A stretch of 64,000 nucleotides of DNA from Thomasclavelia cocleata (GCF_900102365.1 NZ_FOIN01000003.1:95165-159164); one strand, 5' to 3'; counted from the stretch's first letter, positions 1 to 10,249 are shown. Program-made: numbers and translations. Notes: generated from the letters alone by a model not told the origin.

Positions 1-686
1 CTGGGATTGGTTTAGCAATTGCCTGTGCCATTTATAACAATGATTTAATTTTAACTATGCCAGAAACAATGTCAATTGAAAGACAAAAACTATTAAAAGC
101 TTATGGAGCAAAAATCATTTTAACTGCTGGAGCTAAAGGAATGCAAGGTGCAGTTGATAAAGCTAATGAACTAGCTTGTAAAATTGAAAATAGTTATATA
201 CCTGGACAATTTATAAATCCTAGTAATCCACTTGCCCATGAAGAAACAACTGCATTAGAAATAATTGAGGATTTTGAAGAACAAATTGATTATTTTGTTG
301 CTGGAATTGGAACTGGTGGAACAATTACAGGAATTGCTCGAGTACTTAAAAAGAAATATCCTGATATTAAAATTATTGGTATTGAACCTAAAGATTCCCC
401 TTTAATCACTAAAGGAAAATCAGGTTCACATGGTCTTCAAGGGATTGGCGCTAATTTCATTCCTGAAATTCTTGACTTAGATTTAATTGATGAAGTAATA
501 ACTGTTAGTACTGAAGATGCATATGATACTGCAAGAATATTTGCTAAAAAAGAAGGTTTATTAATTGGAATATCTTCTGGTGCTGCTTTATATGGAGCTA
601 CTAAAATAGCTGATCAAAATAAAAATATTATTGTTCTATTACCTGATACAGGTGAACGATATCTTTCAACTGATTTATTCGATTAA
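1..686 (+). CDS. Cysteine synthase (O-acetylserine sulfhydrylase), 5'-truncated by window edge
   Basis: The open frame enters from the left edge (first full codon at base 3) and ends with TAA at 684-686, so the start lies outside the window. It encodes the C-terminal part of a PLP-dependent cysteine synthase, which joins O-acetylserine and sulfide to make cysteine. Visible family motifs are TGIGLA-like residues at the edge, GTGGTITGIARV (phosphate-binding loop), IGIEP and [11 protein letters not shown]. The N-terminal PLP lysine is off-window. It resembles the complete paralogue on the opposite strand at 923-1855, so the organism carries two related copies facing each other. Confidence 0.9.
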   Translation, partial: GIGLAIACAIYNNDLILTMPETMSIERQKLLKAYGAKIILTAGAKGMQGAVDKANELACKIENSYIPGQFINPSNPLAHEETTALEIIEDFEEQIDYFVAGIGTGGTITGIARVLKKKYPDIKIIGIEPKDSPLITKGKSGSHGLQGIGANFIPEILDLDLIDEVITVSTEDAYDTARIFAKKEGLLIGISSGAALYGATKIADQNKNIIVLLPDTGERYLSTDLFD

Positions 687-720
687 AAATCGTATTAATA
701 TTTAATATGATTTTTTATTT
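686..720 (+). terminator. Rho-independent terminator after partial cysteine synthase
   Basis: An 11-bp A/T-rich stem (688-698 with 702-712, one G-T pair) with a 3-nt loop is followed by a T-rich tract. It starts at the stop codon. Confidence 0.7.
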
Positions 721-891
721 TCAATAAATATTATTAATCCCATTTAACAATTCAATACATATTCAAATAAACATTTTATATTACAAATACTATAGTCATA
801 TCTAAACTATTATACTAATAAATTTTGTCACAAAACTAAATAAAAATATCGCTATTAATATATTTCTTTGGCTATAAGTCCTTCATTCTTA

Positions 892-922
892 TAAAAAAAG
901 ATATTATCAAAAAATAATATCT
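892..922 (-). terminator. Terminator of cysK
   Basis: Read on the minus strand, GATATTAT and ATAATATC pair across a short loop and are followed by seven T. It abuts the cysK stop codon at 923. Confidence 0.75.
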
Positions 923-1855
923 CTAATCTTGTATTACTAAAGGCGTTGATAAATAACGTTCTCCTGTATCTGGTAATAATACAACTATATTTTTTCCTTT
1001 ATTTTTTTCCTGTTTTGCTAAAAGTGTAGTTCCATATAAAGCTGCCCCTGATGAAATTCCAACTAATGTTCCTTCTAATTTTGCAACTTCTCTACTAGTT
1101 TCAAAGGCACTTTCATTAGATACTGTAATTATTTGATCATATATATCAGTATTTAAAGTATCAGGAACAAATCCTGCTCCTATTCCTTGAATCATATGTG
1201 GTCCAGAAATTCCTTTAGAAAGAACTGGAGACCCTTCTGGTTCAATTGCAATGATTTCAATTTCTGGATTTTTTTCTTTTAAATATTTTCCTACTCCACT
1301 AATAGTACCACCTGTACCAACTCCAGCTACAAAAATATCAATTTTACCTTCTAATTGCTGATAAATTTCTGGCCCTGTAGTTAAATAATGAGTATTGGGA
1401 TTTACAGTATTTTCAAATTGACTAGGAATAAAAGCATTAGGAATTTCTTTAGCTAATTCTTTTGCTTTAGCAATTGCACCACTCATCCCTAAATTTCCTG
1501 GAGTTAACACAACCTTAGCTCCATATGCTTTTAATAAATTACGTCGTTCTATAGACATGGTTTCTGGCATCGTAAGAATTACCTGATACCCTAATGAAGC
1601 ACCTAGTGATGCTAGACCTATTCCAGTATTACCACTAGTAGGTTCAATAATAACCGAATCAGATTTTAATATATTATCTTCAATGGCGTTAAATAGCATC
1701 GCTTTAGCAATTCTATCCTTCACACTACCTGCAGGATTGAAAAATTCTAACTTTGCATATATATTCGCTTCTAATTGATATTTAGACATATAATTATTTA
1801 ATTTTAAAATCGGTGTATTACCTACTAATTCACTAACATGATTATTAATTGTCAT
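923..1855 (-). CDS. cysK: Cysteine synthase A
   Basis: Complete 310-aa PLP-dependent cysteine synthase. Motifs include LVGNTP at the N-terminus, NPAGSVKDR with the PLP lysine, [22 protein letters not shown] and [10 protein letters not shown]. The start chosen is the ATG at 1855, because GGAGGAAAAG lies directly upstream; a longer frame from 1870 would place the ribosome site inside the gene. It is transcribed from a near-consensus promoter at 1935-1963. A palindrome at 1879-1900 in its leader, and the neighbouring Rrf2-type regulator gene, suggest control by sulfur or cysteine status, which is inferred. Confidence 0.95.
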   Translation of the reverse strand: MTINNHVSELVGNTPILKLNNYMSKYQLEANIYAKLEFFNPAGSVKDRIAKAMLFNAIEDNILKSDSVIIEPTSGNTGIGLASLGASLGYQVILTMPETMSIERRNLLKAYGAKVVLTPGNLGMSGAIAKAKELAKEIPNAFIPSQFENTVNPNTHYLTTGPEIYQQLEGKIDIFVAGVGTGGTISGVGKYLKEKNPEIEIIAIEPEGSPVLSKGISGPHMIQGIGAGFVPDTLNTDIYDQIITVSNESAFETSREVAKLEGTLVGISSGAALYGTTLLAKQEKNKGKNIVVLLPDTGERYLSTPLVIQD

Positions 1856-1878
1856 ATTCTTTTCCTCCAATATTTTTT

Positions 1879-1900
1879 ATTATTGACAATAGTCAATAAT
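1879..1900. promoter_or_regulatory. Palindromic operator in the cysK leader
   Basis: ATTATTGAC and GTCAATAAT form a perfect 9+4+9 inverted repeat between the cysK promoter and its ribosome site. The neighbouring Rrf2-family protein is the obvious candidate binder, by proximity only. Confidence 0.6.
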
Positions 1901-1934
1901 TTATAATCTATATATTTCCTACTTGTTTAGTATG

Positions 1935-1963
1935 ATTATATGTTACAGATATTAATTTGTCAA
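1935..1963 (-). promoter_or_regulatory. SigA-type promoter of cysK
   Basis: On the minus strand, TTGACA (1958-1963) and TATAAT (1935-1940) are separated by 17 nt. Both boxes match consensus fully. Confidence 0.9.
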
Positions 1964-1985
1964 TAAAAAAAGCCCAAGGGCTTTA
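1964..1985 (-). terminator. Terminator of the Rrf2-family gene
   Basis: AAAGCCCTTGGGCTTT followed by a T run on the minus strand. It overlaps the end of the regulator gene and lies just upstream of the cysK promoter, separating the two units. Confidence 0.8.
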
Positions 1986-2417
1986 GTTAAAATAATCATC
2001 TATTTGACTATTAACTTGAGTAATTAAATCTTGAAGTGTGATTCCATCAACATATTCCTTAATAACTTTATCCAATCCTTGCCAAAAAGGTAATGTAAGA
2101 CAGTCATTACTTCGTAAACAGATTTCATTGTTCTCTTTTAGACAAGCTATAGGTGCCAAATCTCCCTCAGTAATTCTTAATATGTCCCCTACAATGTACT
2201 CATCTGGCCTTTTAATCAAACGATATCCACCAGCATTCCCTCTTAAACTTTGTAAATAACCAGCCTTATTTAGTAAAGAAATTATCTGTTCAAGATATTT
2301 AACTGTTAATTCTTGTCGTTTAGCAATATCTTTTAATGGGATAAATTTACCATCATCATGCATAGCGATATCTAACATGATCCTTAAAGCATAACGTCCC
2401 TTAGTCGAAATTTTCAT
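1983..2417 (-). CDS. Rrf2-family transcriptional regulator (IscR/CymR type)
   Basis: 144-aa winged-helix regulator. The N-terminus MKISTKGRYALRIMLDIA and the helix-turn-helix region (LKDIAKRQELTVKYLEQII, then LRGNAGGYRL) are typical of Rrf2 proteins. Three cysteines (CLKENNEICLRSNDC, about residues 92-106) are spaced as in IscR-type members that hold an iron-sulfur cluster, so it may sense Fe-S or cysteine status. GAGGTGA precedes the ATG. Its own upstream region has a 7+4+7 palindrome, consistent with autoregulation. Divergence into an IscR or a CymR role cannot be settled from sequence. Confidence 0.9.
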   Translation of the reverse strand: MKISTKGRYALRIMLDIAMHDDGKFIPLKDIAKRQELTVKYLEQIISLLNKAGYLQSLRGNAGGYRLIKRPDEYIVGDILRITEGDLAPIACLKENNEICLRSNDCLTLPFWQGLDKVIKEYVDGITLQDLITQVNSQIDDYFN

Positions 2418-2435
2418 TTATGCTCACCTCAATAT

Positions 2436-2453
2436 AATAATACTGATATTATT
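2436..2453. promoter_or_regulatory. Palindrome upstream of the Rrf2-family gene
   Basis: AATAATA and TATTATT pair across CTGA, about 20 nt upstream of the start codon. Possible autoregulatory operator; A/T-rich, so the support is modest. Confidence 0.4.
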
Positions 2454-2472
2454 AACCGAATACAAGTAAAAA

Positions 2473-3210
2473 TTAGTCATTTATACTATCTATTATGCAA
2501 TTATCTTTTTTTTCTAATAAAAAACTATGTTCAATATTATCTAAATTTTCTAAAAAATCACTCAAATCAGTAGGCGTAATTAGTATATGATCAAAAATGT
2601 TAGTAGTTTTTGTTACTTCAATATCAACTGCTTGTAATGCATAGTATACTAATTCACTACAATAAAGTGTCTTATCATCATAAGTAATCATACTATAATC
2701 ATATGGGGTTCCTAAATAATCTAAAGCATGAAATAAATATGTTTTAATAAACTCACTGCTTTCATTAAAACGATATCCAGAAAGAGCTTTAAGATATGAT
2801 TCTTCTTTTAAATTTGCCATCTGATCAAAAGTTCTAACTTTAACACCTGAGGAATTACTATCTAAGACAAGAACTTCATCTTGAGTTTGATAATGTTTAA
2901 TAATCTCATGATAATATTTATCCTCAGGTTTAAAAAAAGCTAAAAACTGCTGGTAACTGCCAATATAAAATACTGTATGTTTCCATCTTCCTGGAATAGC
3001 ATATGAACTTAAATAATTTGTATTTTCAATATTTATAATATCTCCAACTTTAAAAATATCTGTATATTCTAATAATTCGCTATATTCAATAACCTCTTCT
3101 TTTTTTATTGGTTTACTTTCTACAGCTACAGTTTGATCACTCATTTTATTTTCAAATGAACAACCACTTATTATTAATAAAAATACTATTCCAAAAAGAA
3201 ATTTTTTCAT
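2473..3210 (-). CDS. Lipoprotein with permuted papain-like amidase fold (YiiX/C92-like)
   Basis: About 245 aa. The N-terminus has a lipoprotein signal (hydrophobic stretch, then SGCS with the lipidation cysteine). The C-terminal half has the features of permuted papain-like enzymes: an early GDIINIENTN segment with a nearby histidine (KHTVFYIG), LDYLGTPYDY, and YCSELVYYAL with the catalytic cysteine. Such proteins act outside the membrane as amidases, with unclear substrate. ATG at 3210 is preferred over the TTG one codon upstream because AGGATGA precedes it. It follows tex by a short gap and may be cotranscribed. Confidence 0.7.
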   Translation of the reverse strand: MKKFLFGIVFLLIISGCSFENKMSDQTVAVESKPIKKEEVIEYSELLEYTDIFKVGDIINIENTNYLSSYAIPGRWKHTVFYIGSYQQFLAFFKPEDKYYHEIIKHYQTQDEVLVLDSNSSGVKVRTFDQMANLKEESYLKALSGYRFNESSEFIKTYLFHALDYLGTPYDYSMITYDDKTLYCSELVYYALQAVDIEVTKTTNIFDHILITPTDLSDFLENLDNIEHSFLLEKKDNCIIDSIND

Positions 3211-3221
3211 CAACTCATCCT

Positions 3222-5366
3222 TTAATCTTTTATCATACTTAGTCCCACACGATGTTTATTAATATCAACATCAATAACATAGACTTCAACAATATCTCCT
3301 ATACTTAGTTTATCCAAAGGATGCTTAATTCTTTCATGTGAAATTTTAGAAATATGAACTAATCCATCATTTTTTAATCCTATATCAATAAATGCACCAA
3401 AATCAACTACATTTCTAACAGTTCCTTCTAATACCATACCAGGTTTCAAATCATCAATTTTTAAAATATCTTTTTTCAATAAAGGAGTTGCATAATTATC
3501 TCGTGGTGAACGATTTGGTTTAATAAAGCTATCAATAATATCCTCTAATGTATAACTATCAATTTGTAACTCATTCATTATTTCTTCTTTATTAAGATTG
3601 CCTAATTTTTCTGCTATTTCTTTAGTTCCTAATGCACTTTCATTAGCTCCAATCAACTCCAATAATTTTTTAGCCTGTTGATAATTTTCAGGATGAATTG
3701 CAGTGGCATCAAAAGGATCATTTGCTCCAGGAATCCGTAAGAATCCAATCGCCTGCTGATAAGTTTTAGCCCCTAACTTACTAACATTCATAATCTCTTT
3801 ACGATTAGTAAATTTTCCATTTTCATCACGATATTTAATAATATTTTTTGCAACACCAGCATTTAACCCAGCTACATATTGAAGTAATGACACAGAAGCT
3901 GTATTGATATCAACCCCAACATTATTAACTGCTTTTTCTACAACAAAATCTAATTGTTCTTCTAATTGTTTTTGTGCAATATCATGCTGATATTGACCAA
4001 CACTAATTGCTTTAGGTTCAATCTTTACTAATTCTGCTAAAGGATCCTGCAATCTACGTGCAATTGATACTGCTGAACGTTCTTCAACTTGATAATCTGG
4101 AAATTCTTCTTTTGCTAGTTTACTAGCTGAATAAACAGAAGCTCCAGCTTCAGAAATAATTGCATAATCAACATTAAGATTATTATCTTTAATCAACTGT
4201 GAAATAAAAGCTTCACTTTCACGACTTGCAGTACCATTACCAATAGCAATAATCTCAATATTATATTTCTTAATAATATCTAAAAGAACTTTCTTTTCTT
4301 TATCATAATTAGCTTTAGGAATTGTAATAAAAACTTTATCAATTTTTAATACCTTTCCTGTTTGATCTACTACAGCTAATTTACATCCTGTTCGATAAGC
4401 AGGATCTAATCCCAAAACCATCTTATCTTTTAATGGTGCCTGCATCAATAATTTTTCTAAATTAATAGAAAAAACTTTTAATGCCTGTTCACTTGCTTTT
4501 TCTGTTAATTCACTACGAACCTCACGTTCAATCGAAGGTAACAATAAACGATTTAAACTGTCTTCTACAGCTTTGAATAAGTGTTCATTAACACTACTAT
4601 TTCTATTCTTAGTAACTCCTCGATTTATATATTGAGTTAAAAAATCTTTATCTACTACTATATTTACTGCTATTACTTTTTCATTTTCTGCTCTATTTAT
4701 TGCTAAAATACGATGAGATACAATTCGATTAACTCGTTCATGATAATCATAATACATTTCATATACTTTAGCTTCATCAGGATTTTTCTTTTTAACTTTA
4801 GTTTCAATTATTCCTGATTTATATATTATATCTTTAACAAATTTACGATATTTAATATCATCACTAATAACTTCTGCAATAATATCTAAAGCTCCTTGAA
4901 TAACATCCTCAATAGATTCTACTTTATCATTTAAATATTTTCCAGCTTCTTGATTAATATCCCCTTTTGGTAAAGATAAAATCCATTTACTCAAAGGCTC
5001 TAAACCTTTAGCTTTAGCTTCAGTTGCTCTAGTTTTTCTTTTTTCTTTATATGGACGATATAAATCTTCAACTTCATTTAACTTTGTTGCTTTTAAAATA
5101 TCACTTTTTAACTGATCAGTTAACATTCCTTTTTCATCAATTAATCTAATTACATCCTCTTTACGTTTTAATAAATTAACTTGATATTGATAATATTTAT
5201 CAATATTTCTTATTTGATCTTCATCCAAACCACCTGTTGCTTCTTTACGATAACGAGCAATAAATGGTACTGTATTACCTTGTTCCAACAATGCCAATAC
5301 TGCATTTATCTGTTTTTCAGTTATTTCTAACTCTTTTACTGCTATTTTAATAATATCTTCGTTCAT
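3222..5366 (-). CDS. tex: Tex-family RNA-binding transcription accessory protein
   Basis: 714 aa, close to the usual Tex length. It opens with the Tex N-terminal helical region (NTVPFIARYRKEATGGLDE), followed by the YqgF-like RNase H fold (MVLGLDPAYRTGCKLAVVD and AIGNGTASRE), helix-hairpin-helix motifs (GVDINTASVSLLQYVAGLN, GANDPFDATAIHPENY) and a C-terminal S1 RNA-binding domain (GMVLEGTVRNVVDFGAFIDI). Family members bind nucleic acid and affect transcription. It lies upstream of the amidase lipoprotein in the same direction. Confidence 0.95.
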   Translation of the reverse strand: MNEDIIKIAVKELEITEKQINAVLALLEQGNTVPFIARYRKEATGGLDEDQIRNIDKYYQYQVNLLKRKEDVIRLIDEKGMLTDQLKSDILKATKLNEVEDLYRPYKEKRKTRATEAKAKGLEPLSKWILSLPKGDINQEAGKYLNDKVESIEDVIQGALDIIAEVISDDIKYRKFVKDIIYKSGIIETKVKKKNPDEAKVYEMYYDYHERVNRIVSHRILAINRAENEKVIAVNIVVDKDFLTQYINRGVTKNRNSSVNEHLFKAVEDSLNRLLLPSIEREVRSELTEKASEQALKVFSINLEKLLMQAPLKDKMVLGLDPAYRTGCKLAVVDQTGKVLKIDKVFITIPKANYDKEKKVLLDIIKKYNIEIIAIGNGTASRESEAFISQLIKDNNLNVDYAIISEAGASVYSASKLAKEEFPDYQVEERSAVSIARRLQDPLAELVKIEPKAISVGQYQHDIAQKQLEEQLDFVVEKAVNNVGVDINTASVSLLQYVAGLNAGVAKNIIKYRDENGKFTNRKEIMNVSKLGAKTYQQAIGFLRIPGANDPFDATAIHPENYQQAKKLLELIGANESALGTKEIAEKLGNLNKEEIMNELQIDSYTLEDIIDSFIKPNRSPRDNYATPLLKKDILKIDDLKPGMVLEGTVRNVVDFGAFIDIGLKNDGLVHISKISHERIKHPLDKLSIGDIVEVYVIDVDINKHRVGLSMIKD

Positions 5367-5458
5367 AATTACTCCTTACTAAATAATCTTAACTCTAATA
5401 TTCTATCTCATTTTTATAAAATATCAACTCTTGAAATTAAAAAGTTTAATAATTATAA

Positions 5459-5494
5459 AAGAAAGTCTAAACAACAAAGATTAGACTTTCTCAA
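5459..5494 (-). terminator. Terminator of the sialidase gene
   Basis: A 10-bp stem (GAAAGTCTAA with TTAGACTTTC) is followed by TTTT on the minus strand, immediately after the stop codon of the sialidase. Confidence 0.8.
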
Positions 5495-5500
5495 TATAAA

Positions 5501-8500
5501 TTATTTCTTTTTCTTTCTAGATAAATATGCAATTACACTTAATGAAGTTACTGCCCCTAGTGCTGAAACTAAATTACTATCATCACCAGTTTTCACACTT
5601 GCAGTTGTATCTCCTGGTTTTACTGGTGTATTAGTATCTACAGATGGATTATTTGGTTTTATTTCTAATCCAGACATTGCTTTTGTTAGTGCTGCTACTA
5701 CAGCTTCTACTTCTTCTTTTGTTGCTTCTGGATTATTTAATACTGCAGTTGCTTTTTCTACCTCAACATCTACCACTTTTAATGATGCTGCTGTGTAGCT
5801 TGCTCTATTTAACCCATTTGCCTTACTGATTAAATCTTGTAATAAATCTTTATTTGGTTTTAATTGACTTTCTATATAATCTGCTTTTACAATAATATCT
5901 AAAACTTCTCTAGCCGATACAGTAGTATCTAATTTTTCATTTAATGCTGTTAACTCAGTTACAAAAACTGCCCATGATTCAACTGTATAATCTTTATCAT
6001 TTAAATTATTTAATTTTATTAGTACATCTTTTGCTTTAGTAATATCAACTAAAGATTTTTTTGCTTTTGATAAATTTAAATATGCATTATCTAACATATT
6101 TTGAGAAACAATAGATGCGCTTAACAATATTTGAGCTTCATTAATACTTACATTAAGATTATCAACAGTTACTTTAGAATAATTATTCTTATCTAACGAA
6201 TTAATTTCATTTACTAGATTTGTTAATCTTGTCTTATTACCAGATTCAATTACTCCATCACTATATTCATAAAGATCAATACCTGCTACTGCACAACTTT
6301 GTTTTGCACCACCAGCATAAGCTTCATAAGCAGTTAATTTAATATATTTAGCATCAATAGGAACAAACTCAACATATTGTATTTGATTTGTATCCTGCCA
6401 GATTCCTGATGCTACAGAAGTAAATTCCTGACCATCTGTACTAACAGATATTTCATACTGCTTAATTCTACCACTATTACTATTTTGACGTGGTGTATAA
6501 GCAAATTTATATATTTGTTTTGTTTCATCTAATTTTAATGTTACTGATTGTGGTAAATTGATATTTGCATCTCCCCATACTGAGTGCCAATATGTATTTG
6601 GATTATCATCAATAACATTACTTGCAGCTCCATCTGTGTTTTCTGCAGTACTTGTACTATGTTGAGAAGTGTAGCTATCTAAAGTTATACCACTAACAAT
6701 TTTTGTAAAATCATATATTGTAGTATTTAATGCTTCAACTTTACCATTTTTAATATTTTCAATAACACCATCAGTTTCAATAATCTCAATAGCTTTCATT
6801 ATTCCATTGATTGATGCAGGTAAATTGACTTCAAATACGATCGTATCACTCCCTGATCCAGATAAATAATCAGCAAAAATAATTTGGTTACCAACATCTA
6901 ATTTTAATTGAGGATTACCTGCCACTAACAAATCCTGATTAAATTTTAATGAAATATTAAGTTTTCCATCATTAACACTAGTACTTAGACTAACAAATTC
7001 TGGATTTTTCATTTGTTCTGTTTTTGTTCCTGCACGAATAAAATCATCATTAAATTCAGTATATCTTAACTTAAATGTTCCATCTGTATCATCTTCATAA
7101 AGCAATCCAAAACGAACATCATCTTCATTATTTTCTAGTACACTTAAACAAGAATATTGGAACTTACCAGTATTTAAAATCTGACTATTTGTCCAAGTAA
7201 TATCACCAGTTGTTTGATCCACCTCACCAATATGTACCATTCCCTGAGTTCTTGGTGAATGATCTGGATTAGTCATTACCACATACTCTTTTCCATCGTG
7301 TGTATAATTGACAACTGAAAGTTGACAGTAAACTTCATTAATATCAGTTCTATCAACTCTATCCCAAGTAAAACCGCCATCACTACTTGTTGCAACATAA
7401 ACTTTATTTGCATATGTATTACGCATAAACAATTTAACCTGTCCATTATTTAACTGAACTGCTTGAGATTCAGTAAACATTTGACCACTATTATTCATTG
7501 TCTCACGATCATTTCCCATATTCTCTTGTGGTGATTTACCTAAAGTCCATGTTTTACCATCATCCGCACTAATAATCATTGCTGAAGATTGACTTCCACC
7601 AACATTACTGCTTGCACTATAAACAGGGAATGCTAATTTTCCATCTTTTAACTGAAGTCCCACACCAGGACCTGTTCCTAAAAACATCATCCAATCTTGT
7701 TTTACTTGTGGGGTTATATCAACTGGATTAGCCCATGTTTTACCATCATCATCAGAATAAGTCAACCATAAATACTGGGTATTCAATACATGTAATTCCC
7801 CTTTATCAGGACTATCTTTCAACATATAGATATTTCCTTTATAGTCACCATTTAAATAAAGACTACCACGTTCATGATATGGTGCATCGTTTTCTAATAT
7901 AACTGTGTATTCTGTTTTATTATTTTGATCATCATATACATATCCTAATCCATTTTCTGGACGAACTGTATACTGATTACCATCAGTGTCAAATAATTGT
8001 AAATAATCTACCCCATTAATTTTTGTATATCCAGTTCCCGTAGTCAACTGACTAGAATCCATTAATCCAGATGATTCTGGGAACATATCTACTAATAAAT
8101 AAACGCGTCCAGTTTCTTTATCTTCCAACATACTACTATCAATTAAAAATGCTGATGATGAAGGATTATTTTGATTTGAAATCAAATCAGTAACAATTAT
8201 TGGATCTCCAAAAGTGTCTTGATTAGCTTCACGTCTTCTAAGTGAAATATCAATATTTCCATAATCTTGAGCCCCCGTTTGACGTTTGTCAATAGCAGCT
8301 AATAAAGTTCCTTTTGAAGTTTTTAACAATGATGGAATACGATAGCCTGAATCATCATAACCTTGGTAGAATAAATTTTCTGTTTCAGTCTTTATGACAT
8401 TTGTCATATCAATTTCTTGACCTGGCTGCCAAGTTGTTAAAGTATGTTCTTGACTAATTGCACTAGTATCTAATATCTCATCATATGCTTTAATATAATC

Positions 8501-9697
8501 AACTACTCCAGATAAAGCTTCTAAATCATTTCCTGATGTATCAATAAATCCCAAATTAACCGCATTTGCATCTTCTAAAATATTAAAGAATCCCTCTTGC
8601 ACTGCAGTAGTATATTTATCAATATATACACCATCTAAATAAAACATAAAGCCTTTACCACTGCCATTATCTTTAGTAATCGTAATTGTATGCCATGCAG
8701 TATCTTTTACTGTTCGATTAGCTCTAGAGATAGAACTAGTAGGCATAACAAAATCTTTAGTTCCTTCAATATTCAATCCAAATACATCCTGACTAGGATC
8801 AACATATAAATCAATATATTTATTTGAAGTATCTCTATTTGAAATAGAGAACAATGACATTCTTCCTGAATTTGAATCATTAACTCGATATCTTATCGAA
8901 ATACTTCCTTTAGTCATTGCAACTAATTTATCTAAATTATCATTATCTTGTACCCGATCAACATTAGCATCCTTATAATAAACACTACTATGTTCGTAAA
9001 TAACACTTTCAAGTTTCCCTAAATGATATGAAATAATTTGATTTTCATCAATTGCACTATTATATAACTCCAAATCTTTTAAATTACCAGTCATTGGATA
9101 GTTATTTTGACCAGTAGACCTACTTCCAATTCCAAAGCCCATATAATTTGGATTTGTAATTACCCCATTAGTAAATCCTGATGAAACATTACCCTCTAAA
9201 ACTTTTTTTCCATCTAAATAAATTCGGTAATAATTATTCCCAGACATTGTAAAGGTAACTTTATGTTCTAATGTAAAATCGATCTCGCTAAGTGTCACAT
9301 TTGAATTACTTAGCATTTGCCCTCCTGAAGCATTTCTTAGTTCAACACCTAACTTTTTAGCACTAGGAATCACATACAAAGTAAAATAATTATTGGCAGT
9401 AGTGTTATCACCAATAAAGAAAATAGAATTAACTCCTCCATCACTGTTACTTCCAAGACTGAATGTTCCATTAATTGTAAAATCATCCAAATTAACATAA
9501 TTACTTAAATCGCTACTTGCATCAATTGCTCCTGTTCCATTATCGACTACTGTAATCATATCTGTAGAATATTGATTAGTTGGCTCAATTATTCTACTTT
9601 CCTGAGCATAAGCAGGTATTGTCATTAAAGGTGTCATTACTGTTGTCGAACCTAATAATGAAGCCACCAATACTGAACAAGCTATTCCCTTTTTCAT
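5501..9697 (-). CDS. nanH: Secreted cell-wall-anchored exo-alpha-sialidase, multidomain
   Basis: 1398 aa. A signal peptide is followed by two laminin-G/concanavalin-like regions (about 60-220 and 230-420), then a six-bladed sialidase domain with the arginine motif YRIPSLLKTSKG near residue 450 and Asp-boxes SDDDGKTW, SADDGKTW and SSDGGFTW between about 645 and 780. A discoidin-type (CBM32/F5-8C) module lies at about 1005-1145, then repeated helical FIVAR-like segments to about 1350. The C-terminus has VKTGD, a hydrophobic stretch and RKKKK, a variant sortase sorting signal. It should release terminal sialic acid from host glycans at the cell surface; nagB elsewhere in the window fits downstream amino-sugar use. 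GGAGGAGAG precedes the ATG. Confidence 0.93.
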   Translation of the reverse strand: MKKGIACSVLVASLLGSTTVMTPLMTIPAYAQESRIIEPTNQYSTDMITVVDNGTGAIDASSDLSNYVNLDDFTINGTFSLGSNSDGGVNSIFFIGDNTTANNYFTLYVIPSAKKLGVELRNASGGQMLSNSNVTLSEIDFTLEHKVTFTMSGNNYYRIYLDGKKVLEGNVSSGFTNGVITNPNYMGFGIGSRSTGQNNYPMTGNLKDLELYNSAIDENQIISYHLGKLESVIYEHSSVYYKDANVDRVQDNDNLDKLVAMTKGSISIRYRVNDSNSGRMSLFSISNRDTSNKYIDLYVDPSQDVFGLNIEGTKDFVMPTSSISRANRTVKDTAWHTITITKDNGSGKGFMFYLDGVYIDKYTTAVQEGFFNILEDANAVNLGFIDTSGNDLEALSGVVDYIKAYDEILDTSAISQEHTLTTWQPGQEIDMTNVIKTETENLFYQGYDDSGYRIPSLLKTSKGTLLAAIDKRQTGAQDYGNIDISLRRREANQDTFGDPIIVTDLISNQNNPSSSAFLIDSSMLEDKETGRVYLLVDMFPESSGLMDSSQLTTGTGYTKINGVDYLQLFDTDGNQYTVRPENGLGYVYDDQNNKTEYTVILENDAPYHERGSLYLNGDYKGNIYMLKDSPDKGELHVLNTQYLWLTYSDDDGKTWANPVDITPQVKQDWMMFLGTGPGVGLQLKDGKLAFPVYSASSNVGGSQSSAMIISADDGKTWTLGKSPQENMGNDRETMNNSGQMFTESQAVQLNNGQVKLFMRNTYANKVYVATSSDGGFTWDRVDRTDINEVYCQLSVVNYTHDGKEYVVMTNPDHSPRTQGMVHIGEVDQTTGDITWTNSQILNTGKFQYSCLSVLENNEDDVRFGLLYEDDTDGTFKLRYTEFNDDFIRAGTKTEQMKNPEFVSLSTSVNDGKLNISLKFNQDLLVAGNPQLKLDVGNQIIFADYLSGSGSDTIVFEVNLPASINGIMKAIEIIETDGVIENIKNGKVEALNTTIYDFTKIVSGITLDSYTSQHSTSTAENTDGAASNVIDDNPNTYWHSVWGDANINLPQSVTLKLDETKQIYKFAYTPRQNSNSGRIKQYEISVSTDGQEFTSVASGIWQDTNQIQYVEFVPIDAKYIKLTAYEAYAGGAKQSCAVAGIDLYEYSDGVIESGNKTRLTNLVNEINSLDKNNYSKVTVDNLNVSINEAQILLSASIVSQNMLDNAYLNLSKAKKSLVDITKAKDVLIKLNNLNDKDYTVESWAVFVTELTALNEKLDTTVSAREVLDIIVKADYIESQLKPNKDLLQDLISKANGLNRASYTAASLKVVDVEVEKATAVLNNPEATKEEVEAVVAALTKAMSGLEIKPNNPSVDTNTPVKPGDTTASVKTGDDSNLVSALGAVTSLSVIAYLSRKKKK

Positions 9698-9712
9698 TTC
9701 TCTCCTCCTTTA

Positions 9713-9754
9713 GTCTACATATAAATTTTGTTTTATTTATACAATAATGTAGAC
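9713..9754. promoter_or_regulatory. Inverted repeat upstream of the sialidase gene
   Basis: GTCTACAT (9713-9720) and ATGTAGAC (9747-9754) form spaced inverted repeats just upstream of the ribosome site. The A/T-rich stretch between them could hold the promoter. Candidate operator only. Confidence 0.35.
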
Positions 9755-9817
9755 ACTTTATGGAATAAACTCTATCATCAAATATACTTAGTGTATTTAC
9801 AAATTATATTGATTTAT

Positions 9818-10249
9818 TTACAATTTTTTACTATTAGATAAAATATGATTGTATTCTTCGACTGTACAAATAATATCATTAAAGATTTCATTATCTAATA
9901 ATTCTTTAGCTTTTTCAAGTGATGCAAATAAATAATCAATATGCTCATTAGAAAGATGAACACAATCATTTTTAGGAATACATAAAAAACCAATTCCAAC
10001 AGTTTGATAATCTTCTCTAACCTTAGTAAAAGTATAAGCTGGCTTTAAAATTATAATATCTAATCCTGTTTCCTCTTTTAATTCACGAATCAAAGCTTGA
10101 TTAGGTGTCTCACCATACTCTAATCCACCCCCTGGTAACTCCCAGTAACCTAAACCATCACTTGAAGGATGGATTCGTTTCATCAATAATATTTTATTAT
10201 TTAATACGACAATACCTTTAACAGTAATATGAAATCTTACATTTTCCAT
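9818..10249 (-). CDS. Nudix hydrolase
   Basis: 143 aa. The Nudix box is complete: GGGLEYGETPNQALIREL followed by KEETGLD (about residues 40-62), matching GX5EX7REUXEEXGU. The preceding GYWELPGG is the usual lead-in. Nudix enzymes cleave nucleoside diphosphates linked to another group; the substrate cannot be predicted. It is divergent from pepV, and AGGTAAAAC precedes the ATG. Confidence 0.9.
   Translation of the reverse strand: MENVRFHITVKGIVVLNNKILLMKRIHPSSDGLGYWELPGGGLEYGETPNQALIRELKEETGLDIIILKPAYTFTKVREDYQTVGIGFLCIPKNDCVHLSNEHIDYLFASLEKAKELLDNEIFNDIICTVEEYNHILSNSKKL

Noticed and set aside
5644..5829. Leu-rich plus-strand frame within the sialidase gene
   Set aside because: Shadow of repeats on the opposite strand; no ribosome site.
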